Below are positions 7,115 through 12,821 of a stretch of DNA of 13,624 nucleotides, piece after piece. The stretch is taken from contig JAHEFN010000024.1 in assembly GCA_024640185.1 (NCBI GenBank), forward strand, positions 864 to 14,487, read 5' to 3'. Every line of letters starts with the position of its first letter. The stretch's first letter is position 1. The position numbers and the translations under genes were made by a program. The notes beneath the pieces were generated by a model. That model was not told where the DNA came from. It searched no databases and was given only the letters and a program-made list of their open reading frames with translations. This DNA is from Gemmatimonadota bacterium (GTDB lineage: Bacteria; Gemmatimonadota; Gemmatimonadetes; Gemmatimonadales; GWC2-71-9).

Positions 7115-7990
7115 TCAGGCGGGATCGTGTTTGGTCGCACGGCCGACAATGACCGTGATGTTGTCGGTGCCACCGCCGTCGAGCGCATCCTGGACCAGCA
7201 GCTCGCAGGTCTTCTGGGAGGACTCGATGGTGCGCAGACGCGCGGCGATCTGTTCGTCGCTCACATGCTTGGTGAGGCCGTCGCTGCAGAGCAGGTGCAC
7301 GTACGGCCACTCGGATGCGATCCGGGTCACGGTCGGCGCCGTCTGGGGGCCGCCGAGTGATGACGAGAGGACGTTGGACAGCGGCGAGGTGGCCAGGGCG
7401 CTCCGCGCCAGCACGCCCTGGTCGACCAGCTCCTGCGCCATCGTCTGGTCCCGTGAGATCTGGGTCAGGGTGTCATCGCGGAAGAGGTAGTATCGCGAAT
7501 CGCCGACCTGCAGCAGGTAGAACCACGGCCAGACCCCGATCCAGAGGGTGAGGGTGGTGGCCATGCCCTGCCTGCCCTGTTCGGCCGCGCGGGCCTGCAC
7601 TCGCTCGTGGCTGCGCGTCGCGACCCGCTGCAGCAGGTCGATCATCGGCTCACCGGCACCGCTGCGTTCGTAGAAGCACTGGGTGCTCTGCGAGACGTAG
7701 TGATTCACCTCCTCGAGGGCGAGGCGACTCGCCTCCTCACCACCGGACCGCCCGCCGACCCCATCGGCGATCATCGCGAGGAAGGCCACCCGTTCCCCAC
7801 CAAGGTCCGACAGTCGGTCCACCGGGAGGGAGGTCGAGTGGATCGCAATGGCATGCCGAAGCGAGCCGATGAGAAAGTGGTCTTCGTTGCCCTTGCGGAC
7901 CTTGCCCTGGTGCGTCATCCCCCACACGTCGATTTCTTCGTCGCGCGGCTTGCGGTCGCCGGAGTGATCTGGGAGTGATGGGGTCGTCAC
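7115..7990 (-). CDS. PP2C-type Ser/Thr protein phosphatase
   Basis: A 291-aa metal-dependent phosphatase of the PP2C/PppC type, expected to remove phosphate from Ser/Thr residues of proteins phosphorylated by Hanks-type kinases. The metal-binding acidic residues are in place: GNED (D37), ADGVGG (D76), CSDG (D237) and GTDN (D276). Other family blocks are GMTHQGKVRKGNEDHFL near the N-terminus, MATTLTL (143-149) and VGDSRYYLF (162-170). There are no membrane segments, so it is soluble. The GTG at 7990 was chosen because it retains the first beta-strand (IDVWGMTH); the first ATG (7918) would remove it. A modest GAGG lies 9 nt upstream of the GTG. The frame stays open far upstream to 8914, but that part lies antisense to the CBM9-like gene. 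The gene is divergent from that gene and followed by a hairpin. A cognate kinase is not visible as a domain in this window. Confidence 0.92.
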   Translation of the reverse strand: MTTPSLPDHSGDRKPRDEEIDVWGMTHQGKVRKGNEDHFLIGSLRHAIAIHSTSLPVDRLSDLGGERVAFLAMIADGVGGRSGGEEASRLALEEVNHYVSQSTQCFYERSGAGEPMIDLLQRVATRSHERVQARAAEQGRQGMATTLTLWIGVWPWFYLLQVGDSRYYLFRDDTLTQISRDQTMAQELVDQGVLARSALATSPLSNVLSSSLGGPQTAPTVTRIASEWPYVHLLCSDGLTKHVSDEQIAARLRTIESSQKTCELLVQDALDGGGTDNITVIVGRATKHDPA

Positions 7991-8019
7991 AGGTGCACGC
8001 CTCGGGGAGGGTTCCTCCG

Positions 8020-8048
8020 AATATGTGCTTGATCGATGGATGTGGTAA
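8020..8048 (-). promoter_or_regulatory. Possible promoter for the PP2C gene in a divergent gap
   Basis: Read on the minus strand, TTACCA (8043-8048) and CATATT (8020-8025) are separated by 17 bp, each matching four of six bases of the -35 and -10 consensus, about 30 bp upstream of the GTG start. The rest of the 141-bp divergent gap holds small inverted repeats (CCTCC/GGAGG around 8063-8073; TGATC/GATCA at 8095-8109). I saw no convincing promoter for the plus-strand gene. This is a weak assignment by consensus. Confidence 0.3.
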
Positions 8049-8131
8049 GGGCGAGTATCATTCCTCCCGGAGGCCGGGGTCCGATGGTCCGAGATGATCG
8101 TCATGATCAAGATGAGGAAAGGGCAGAGGCC

Positions 8132-8980
8132 ATGATCGACCGATGTGGGGGGGATCGCGTCCACCTCGTGCTGGCCATGATGGTCGGAGTCGTGGCGATG
8201 ATCCCGGGTGGGGAGCTTCTCGCCCAGACGCCGGTTCGCGCGTATGACGCCCCGCTGGCACAGGAGCCGCCGCACATCGACGGCCGACTGGACGACCAGG
8301 CGTGGCAGGCCGCGCCGTGGAGCGCTCCCTTTGTCGATATCGAGGGCCTGGCCCGACCACGGCCATCGTGGATGACCCGAATGAAGATCACCTGGGATGC
8401 CGCTCACCTCTACATCGCGGCCGAATTGGAGGAACCCAACCTCTGGGCCACCCTCACCGACCGTGATGCGGTGATCTTTCACGACAACGACTTCGAGTGG
8501 TTCATCGATCCCGATGGGGATACCAACCGCTACTTCGAGCTGGAGGTCAACGCGCTCGGCACCGTGTGGGATCTCTTCCTCGACAGGCCCTATCGCCACG
8601 GCGGGAAGGCCGACAACGGGTGGGACATCGAGGGGCTGGTCGCGGCGGTGTTCCTCGACGGCACCCTCAACGACCCGAGTGATGTCGATGGCGGCTGGTC
8701 GATCGAAATGGCGATCCCCTGGGCGGCCTTCTCCGATGGGGGGCGCACGGCAATTCCCCCGGAGCCAGGGGACCGCTGGCGGATCAACTTCTCGAGGGTC
8801 CAATGGGACCTCGACGTGGTCGATGGTCAGTATGCCAAGCGCCGGGCGGCTGATGGTACCGCGCTCCCCGAGCACAATTGGGTCTGGTCGCCGCAGGGCG
8901 AGATCAACATGCACATCCCGGAGCGATGGGGTGTGGTGGTGTTTGACGAGAGACGAGAGACGAGAGACGAGAGACGATAG
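8132..8980 (+). CDS. Exported CBM9-like carbohydrate-binding protein
   Basis: A 282-aa protein, probably exported, with a single family-9 carbohydrate-binding-like (CBM9/DOMON-type) domain. The ATG at 8132 gives a Sec-type signal: charged start, hydrophobic core at about residues 11-25, and likely cleavage near LLAQ (29-32). The domain begins with the typical PPHIDGRLDDQAWQ (47-60), continues with HDNDFEWFIDPDGD (117-130) and FELEVN, and closes with NWVWSPQGEINMHIPERWG. It probably binds a polysaccharide or its ends, and may work with the GHL protein encoded 55 bp downstream. An upstream in-frame ATG at 8084 has a better ribosome site (GGAGG, 10 nt away) but would put 16 mostly charged residues before the signal, so I prefer 8132. 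The last 11 residues (272-282) are encoded entirely by a heptamer repeat that also supplies the stop codon. Confidence 0.82.
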   Translation: MIDRCGGDRVHLVLAMMVGVVAMIPGGELLAQTPVRAYDAPLAQEPPHIDGRLDDQAWQAAPWSAPFVDIEGLARPRPSWMTRMKITWDAAHLYIAAELEEPNLWATLTDRDAVIFHDNDFEWFIDPDGDTNRYFELEVNALGTVWDLFLDRPYRHGGKADNGWDIEGLVAAVFLDGTLNDPSDVDGGWSIEMAIPWAAFSDGGRTAIPPEPGDRWRINFSRVQWDLDVVDGQYAKRRAADGTALPEHNWVWSPQGEINMHIPERWGVVVFDERRETRDERR

Positions 8981-8993
8981 ACGAGAGACGCGA
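8945..8993 (+). repeat. GACGAGA heptamer array, seven units, spanning a stop codon
   Basis: Seven units in exact register: four perfect gacgaga (8945-8972), then gacgata, gacgaga, gacgcga. Because 7 is not a multiple of 3, three units encode seven codons (DERRETR), so the array reads through in frame. The G-to-T change in the fifth unit creates the TAG stop of the CBM9-like gene at 8978-8980. The array continues 13 bp past that stop, into the gap before the GHL gene. Confidence 0.9.
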
Positions 8994-9035
8994 GCACAGT
9001 TGGCGGTGCAGGCTGAACGAGAACAAGGGGGAGTG

Positions 9036-10106
9036 GTGAGGCAGACTCGGCGAGAGTTTCTTCAATCGACGGCGGCGGTGGCCCTGGCCGGTGGGCTTCG
9101 TCCCCCCGGATCCGTCCCGTTCTCGATGTGGACCTGGGTGCACGGCGGGGGCGATGTCACCCTCACCGAGTGGCGTCGGCGCTACGCACGCCTGAGGGCG
9201 GCGGGGCTCACGGGCGTCCTGGTGAGCGGCGGCGATGCCACGATGCATGCCGAGGCGGCACACGGCGAGGGATTGGCACTCCATCGCTGGATCTGGACCC
9301 TGAACCGCAGCGGTGACCGCGCGGTGCAGGAGGCCCATCCGGAGTGGTTCTCGGTGAGCCGGGAGGGGAAGAGCTCGCTCAGTGATCCCCCATACGTCGG
9401 CTACTACAAGTGGCTCTGCCCCACTCGGCGCCCGGTCCGCGAGTATCTCGCCGGGGTGGTGAGCGAGGTCGCCGCCACCCCGGGGGTCGATGCGGTTCAT
9501 CTCGACTATGTCCGGCATCCCGACGTGATCCTGCCCCGAAACCTCTGGGAGACCTACGGCCTGGTGCAGGACCACGAGATGGCCCAGTTCGACTTCTGCT
9601 ACTGTGACGCCTGCCGGGAGCGGTTCGAGCGGGAGACCGGTCGCGATCCCGTCTCCCTTCCTGACGCGCCGGCCGACGTGGAGTGGCGCCGCTTCCGTTG
9701 GCGGATGGTGACGGAGACCGTCGAGGTGCTGGCCCGAGCGACACACGCCCAAGGGAAGGCGATCTCCGCCGCGGTCTTCCCGACCCCTTCCATCGCCAGG
9801 ACCCTGGTGCGGCAGGAGTGGGATCGGTGGCCGCTCGAGGTGGTCTTCCCGATGCTGTACCACTCCTTCTATCGCGAGCCGGTGGAGTGGATCGAGGGGG
9901 CTACGGCCGAGGGGGTCACGGCCTTGCCGACCGCCACCCCACTCGTGGCCGGGGTCTACCTCCCCGACCTGCCGCCAGTGGCGCTGGGTGAGGCCATTCG
10001 CGCCGCCCGGAGGGGCGGTGCGAGTGGTGTGGCGATGTTCGAGATGGGTGGCCTGACAGACGAACACCTGCAGGTGGTCAGGGCGGCGATGGACGAGAGA
10101 CGATAG
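9036..10106 (+). CDS. Tat-exported glycosyl hydrolase-like (GHL family) protein
   Basis: A 356-aa protein, probably exported folded by the Tat system. The N-terminus has the twin-arginine motif TRREFL (4-9) followed by an Ala-rich core (STAAVALAGG). The rest looks like a TIM-barrel of the glycosyl-hydrolase-like group (family-10-like hypothetical hydrolases, GHL). Landmarks are SMWTWVHGG (30-38), the strand HLDYVRHP (155-162, with D157 a candidate catalytic or substrate-binding acid), a CYCDAC cysteine cluster (188-193), and FPMLYH (271-276). The substrate is unknown; the CBM9-like gene 55 bp upstream suggests a glycan. The GTG at 9036 was chosen because it starts directly before the Tat motif, with AAGGGGGAG (9025-9033) upstream; GTG at 9033 or 9006 are alternatives. 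The final four residues (DERR) and the stop are encoded by the same 15 bases that end the preceding gene. The general fold call is good; enzymatic activity is inferred. Confidence 0.78.
   Translation: MRQTRREFLQSTAAVALAGGLRPPGSVPFSMWTWVHGGGDVTLTEWRRRYARLRAAGLTGVLVSGGDATMHAEAAHGEGLALHRWIWTLNRSGDRAVQEAHPEWFSVSREGKSSLSDPPYVGYYKWLCPTRRPVREYLAGVVSEVAATPGVDAVHLDYVRHPDVILPRNLWETYGLVQDHEMAQFDFCYCDACRERFERETGRDPVSLPDAPADVEWRRFRWRMVTETVEVLARATHAQGKAISAAVFPTPSIARTLVRQEWDRWPLEVVFPMLYHSFYREPVEWIEGATAEGVTALPTATPLVAGVYLPDLPPVALGEAIRAARRGGASGVAMFEMGGLTDEHLQVVRAAMDERR
10092..10105 (+). repeat. Two GACGAGA-type units at the GHL stop codon
   Basis: gacgaga (10092-10098) and gacgata (10099-10105) encode the last codons of the GHL gene and, with the next G, its TAG. 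The 15 bases 10092-10106 are identical to 8966-8980 at the end of the CBM9-like gene, and are used in the same codon phase. Confidence 0.8.
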
Positions 10107-10122
10107 CCGATACCAGATGAGA

Positions 10123-10158
10123 CAAGGGCCGGCTTCCCCGCGAGGAGTCCGGCCCTTG
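10123..10158. terminator. Strong bidirectional terminator hairpin
   Basis: CAAGGGCCGG (10123-10132) and CCGGCCCTTG (10149-10158) form a perfect 10-bp stem; a TCC/GGA mini-stem inside the 16-nt loop extends it. It sits 16 bp after the GHL stop and 40 bp after the stop of the facing flotillin gene, as expected for a shared terminator between convergent genes. There is no long U-tract on either strand. Confidence 0.75.
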
Positions 10159-10186
10159 CGCCGAATGGTCCGTTGACGACCCTCGG

Positions 10187-10198
10187 ATCGTCTCTCGC
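10187..10198 (-). repeat. Inverted GACGAGA-type unit next to the flotillin stop
   Basis: On the minus strand the bases after the flotillin stop read GCGAGAGACGAT, matching the gacgaga/gacgata junction. With 10094-10104 it makes an 11-bp inverted repeat (CGAGAGACGAT / ATCGTCTCTCG) that flanks the terminator symmetrically. Each copy therefore follows or overlaps the 3' end of its own gene in the sense orientation. Confidence 0.6.
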
Positions 10199-11470
10199 CT
10201 AGCCCTTCTCCGGGCCCCCCGGCTGCTGCAGCCGCGAGAGGATGTTCACGCCGGTGGCTGATTCGATCTGTTCGGTGAGCTGAATGATCGCTGCTGGCAG
10301 CTGACCGGCGGCCTTGCCGACACCGGCGGCCTGTCCCCCCGAATCGATGACGGTGACCTTGTCGATCGACATCTCCCCGACGGAACGCGAGATGTCCTTG
10401 ATGATGTCGGGCAGCATGTTGAGGATGAAGATCCGTTCGGCCTCACTCCCTGCGCCTTGGTAGAGCTTGATGGTCTCCTCGAGGACGTAGAGTCGCGCCT
10501 TGCCGTCCTCCGAGATCTTGGCGGCGGCACCCTTGGCCCGCTGCTCGGCCGCGTCGCGGTCGGCGTTGGCGGGGAGCAGCACGTCGGCTTCGAGACGCCG
10601 CTGCTCGAGCCCGATCCGCTCTTGCTGCAGGCTCTGCTCGGCGACCACCCGTGCCTTTTGTCCCGCCACCGCGGCCTCGGCCTCGCTCGCCAGTGCCAGT
10701 GCCTCGAGTTCGGCCTTGCGGACCCGGAGCTTGTTGCCCTCCTCGGTGATCCGGAGGTCGGCCTGGATCCCTGCCACCTCGGCGGCCTGTCGGGCAGCTG
10801 CTTCTGTCTGCATCGCCTCGGATGACCGGGTGGCCTCGGCCACCCGTGCGAGCTTGAGGATCTCGGCGGTCTGCTGCCGGCCGATCGAGTCGAGGTAGCT
10901 CACCTCGTCGGTGACATTCTGGATCTTGAGGGTGTCGAGTTCGAGGCCGAGCTTCTTGAGGTCCTCGTCGGCCTCCTCGATCAGGTAGTTGGCGAATTTG
11001 AGCCGATCCTCGTTGACCTCTTCAGGGGTCAACGTGGCGAGGACGCCGCGGAGGTTGCCCTCGAGGGTGTCCTTGGCAATCGACCAGATCTCCTTGAACG
11101 GCTTGTTGAGGAGCCGCTCGACCGCGTTGTCGCTGATCGGTTCACGGCCGCTCACCTTGACGTTGGCGATCCCCTGGACGAAGAGCGGGATGCCACCCTT
11201 GGAGTAGGCGTTCTGGACGCCGACCTCGATGGGAATCGTGGTCAGGTCGAGCCGGGAGATCTTCTCGATGATCGGGATCCGCACCGTGCGTCCGCCGTGC
11301 AGCACCCGGTAGCCGACTTCGCGGCCATCCGGGGTGCGGCGCTTGCGACCGCTGATGACCACCATTTCGTTGGGCAGGCAGATCACGATCAGCGACTTGA
11401 TCACCCAACTGATGCCGAGGATGACGCCAAGCGCCACCCCTGCCAGAATGCCCAGTGTCTGCGTATCCAT
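10199..11470 (-). CDS. Flotillin-like SPFH-domain protein
   Basis: A protein of about 423 aa that scaffolds membrane microdomains and oligomerises at the inner membrane. Residues 6-33 are a single hydrophobic anchor. The SPFH/band-7 domain follows to about residue 190 (VVISGRKRRTPDG, FVQGIANVKVSG, LRGVLATLTPEEVNEDR). From about 200 to 325 there is an Ala/Glu-rich coiled coil typical of flotillins (REAE-like runs such as ASEAEAAVAGQKA). The C-terminus (IIKDISRSVGEMSIDKVTVID) matches the flotillin tail. The gene starts 7 bp after the NfeD-like stop. Two adjacent ATGs are possible, at 11473 and 11470. I chose 11470 because GAGG, which overlaps the upstream TGA, is 5 nt from it and only 2 nt from the first. 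Translational coupling with the upstream gene is likely. A hairpin lies beyond its stop. Confidence 0.93.
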   Translation of the reverse strand: MDTQTLGILAGVALGVILGISWVIKSLIVICLPNEMVVISGRKRRTPDGREVGYRVLHGGRTVRIPIIEKISRLDLTTIPIEVGVQNAYSKGGIPLFVQGIANVKVSGREPISDNAVERLLNKPFKEIWSIAKDTLEGNLRGVLATLTPEEVNEDRLKFANYLIEEADEDLKKLGLELDTLKIQNVTDEVSYLDSIGRQQTAEILKLARVAEATRSSEAMQTEAAARQAAEVAGIQADLRITEEGNKLRVRKAELEALALASEAEAAVAGQKARVVAEQSLQQERIGLEQRRLEADVLLPANADRDAAEQRAKGAAAKISEDGKARLYVLEETIKLYQGAGSEAERIFILNMLPDIIKDISRSVGEMSIDKVTVIDSGGQAAGVGKAAGQLPAAIIQLTEQIESATGVNILSRLQQPGGPEKG

Positions 11471-11477
11471 CATGTCC

Positions 11478-12089
11478 TCAGGAAGTCGAAGGAGGAAGAT
11501 CGAGTGTGTCGGTCGGAATCACCTCGGCCACGCCATTCTCCGTACGGCGGATCAGCACTTCGGTGCCAACGGGAAGGGTCCGGTCGAGTCCGGGATTGAG
11601 CCGGGCGGTGAGGTAGGTCTGTTGGCCGGCAGCCACGATCGTGATCCGGCCCCGTGTGCCGACGGAGATCGGCAGGGTCACCGTGCCGATCGAGCCCTCG
11701 AGGTCGCGATCGCTCAGCACGTCGATGCTGCTGTCGGTGCGGTGCAGCCAGGTGAAGACCGCATGGGTGAGCAGCCAGGCGCCCGCCCCCATGACGCTCG
11801 CCAGGACGAAGGTGCTGGTGGCGTCCTTGGCGCTCCAGGTGAGCAGCAGTCCGGTGGTGCCGAAGGCCGCGAGCAGGAATGTCAGGTTGCGGGGCTTGAA
11901 GAGCCCAAGCACGATGTCGCCGACGTCGCCGAGGAGGCCGGAGTCGGCATCGACCTCCACATCGAGATCGAAATCGATGTCCGCCTCGGCCTCCAGGTCG
12001 AAGTCGCTGTCGGCGTCACTGCTGCCGATGAGCGAGGCGACCAGCAGGCCAAGACCCAGGATCGTCGAGAAGAGGTACACACCGAGCAT
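11478..12089 (-). CDS. NfeD/YqiJ-like OB-fold membrane protein, flotillin partner
   Basis: A 203-aa membrane protein of the kind encoded next to bacterial flotillins (NfeD/YuaF/YqiJ group). It has a hydrophobic segment at 4-22, two more at about 70-86 and 92-114, and a C-terminal OB-fold-like beta domain at about 128-192 (GSIGTVTLPISVGTRGRITI, TYLTARL, VGTEVLIRR). Between the first segment and the rest (24-49) is a strikingly acidic alternating stretch with about ten Asp, four Glu and no basic residue (for example DIDFDLDVEVDAD). The ATG at 12089 has GGAG 5 nt upstream. The stop codon overlaps the ribosome site of the flotillin gene, so the two are co-transcribed. The protein probably regulates flotillin assembly or localisation; that is inferred from known pairs. 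Exact subfamily (NfeD versus YqiJ) is uncertain. Confidence 0.8.
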   Translation of the reverse strand: MLGVYLFSTILGLGLLVASLIGSSDADSDFDLEAEADIDFDLDVEVDADSGLLGDVGDIVLGLFKPRNLTFLLAAFGTTGLLLTWSAKDATSTFVLASVMGAGAWLLTHAVFTWLHRTDSSIDVLSDRDLEGSIGTVTLPISVGTRGRITIVAAGQQTYLTARLNPGLDRTLPVGTEVLIRRTENGVAEVIPTDTLDLPPSTS

Positions 12090-12142
12090 GGAGACTCCGA
12101 TCGAGACGGGGAGCCAACCGAAGGGCCAAATCTAACGTCAAC

Positions 12143-12191
12143 GGAGACCGGAGACCGGAGACCGGAGATCAGAGACCGGAGGTCAGGGAGC
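12143..12191 (+). repeat. Heptamer repeat array (GGAGANC type), seven units
   Basis: Seven units in perfect register: ggagacc three times (12143-12163), ggagatc, agagacc, ggaggtc, agggagc. The array lies in the 150-bp gap between the acyltransferase stop and the NfeD-like start, 53 bp upstream of the latter. The purine-rich strand is antisense to both genes. The units agree with those at 3164-3191 and 4974-5044. Confidence 0.85.
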
Positions 12192-12233
12192 GGGGAAGGG
12201 GGTTGAACCTTGGTCTGTCTCGGGGGAGCGGGG
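12186..12233 (+). repeat. G-run direct repeat with quadruplex potential
   Basis: GGGAGCGGGG occurs at 12186-12195 and again at 12224-12233. With GGGGG at 12198-12202 this gives five G-tracts of three or more on the plus strand, separated by loops of 3, 2, 19 and 3 nt. A G-quadruplex is possible on the strand antisense to the flanking genes. The first copy is continuous with the heptamer array, so it may simply be a decayed part of it. Confidence 0.35.
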
Positions 12234-12239
12234 CGCCGG

Positions 12240-12821
12240 TCAGGCGCCGGCGAAGTTCTCCGGTCGGCGGGCCATGTCGGGTTGGAACATCTTCCGGATG
12301 GCGGCGATGTCGGCGGCCTGGTCGCCGGTGGTTTCGACGGCGTCCATGATCCGCAGTTCCCGTCGGCCCCAGTCGAGTGCCACCGGGATGATCGGCACGC
12401 CGGCCCCGTCGGCCACCTGCCAGAAGCCGGTCTTCCATGCCTCGACCCGCTTGCGCGTGCCCTCGGGGGCGATGCCGACGTAGAGCTGGGGTTCGGCCGC
12501 GAGACGATCAATGGAATGGCGCACGGTCCCCGAGCGGACCTGCCGGTCCACCGGTTTGGCACCGAGCCAGCGGAGAACGTACCTGGCTGGGAAGAAGAAC
12601 AAGGAGTGCTTGGCGAAGAAGTCGATCCGCAGCCCGAGGGCGAGCATCGCCGTCATCGAGACCGGGAAGTCCCAGTTGGAGGTGTGCGGGGCGACGATGA
12701 CCACGGCGCGCGGGACGGTCGGGAACGGACCGGTCACCCGCCAACCGAACACGCCGAGGATGCGCGTGGCGAAGCTGCGGGAGCGCACGCTGCCGCGGCG
12801 AGGTGGGCCTGTCTCGTTCAA
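12240..12821 (-). CDS. PlsC-type 1-acylglycerol-3-phosphate acyltransferase-like protein
   Basis: A 193-aa acyltransferase of the PlsC/LPLAT superfamily, which moves an acyl group to a lysophospholipid or similar acceptor at the inner membrane. The catalytic H-x4-D motif is H46-TSNW-D51 in APHTSNWDF, and the second block is IAPEGTRKR (117-125). A third block, VPIIPVALD (142-150), is the usual strand after it. It is shorter than typical PlsC (about 240 aa) and lacks an N-terminal membrane helix, resembling the short 'PlsC-like' proteins. The exact acceptor is unknown. The start is TTG at 12821, overlapping the TGA of the upstream propeller gene (TTGA, 4-bp overlap). No ribosome site is clear, so translational reinitiation is likely. 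A GTG at 12788 is the alternative start, also without a ribosome site. Confidence 0.88.
   Translation of the reverse strand: MNETGPPRRGSVRSRSFATRILGVFGWRVTGPFPTVPRAVVIVAPHTSNWDFPVSMTAMLALGLRIDFFAKHSLFFFPARYVLRWLGAKPVDRQVRSGTVRHSIDRLAAEPQLYVGIAPEGTRKRVEAWKTGFWQVADGAGVPIIPVALDWGRRELRIMDAVETTGDQAADIAAIRKMFQPDMARRPENFAGA

Noticed and set aside
6307..7152. Plus-strand open frame opposite the GCS2 domain (281 codons)
   Set aside because: Antisense shadow of conserved GCS2 sequence; no recognisable domain.
7991..8914. N-terminal extension of the PP2C frame by about 300 codons
   Set aside because: The extension lies antisense to the CBM9-like gene, has no domain, and PP2C phosphatases normally begin just before the GMTHQGKVR block.
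8514..9035. Upstream extension of the GHL frame
   Set aside because: It overlaps the CBM9-like gene and the repeat array; the Tat signal defines a start at about 9036.
8904..10067. Minus-strand open frame opposite the GHL gene (387 codons)
   Set aside because: Antisense shadow; no domain, and it runs through the GACGAGA array as simple repeats.
11334..12206. Plus-strand open frame across flotillin and NfeD-like genes (290 codons)
   Set aside because: Antisense to two conserved genes that form a recognised pair; no domain in the translation.
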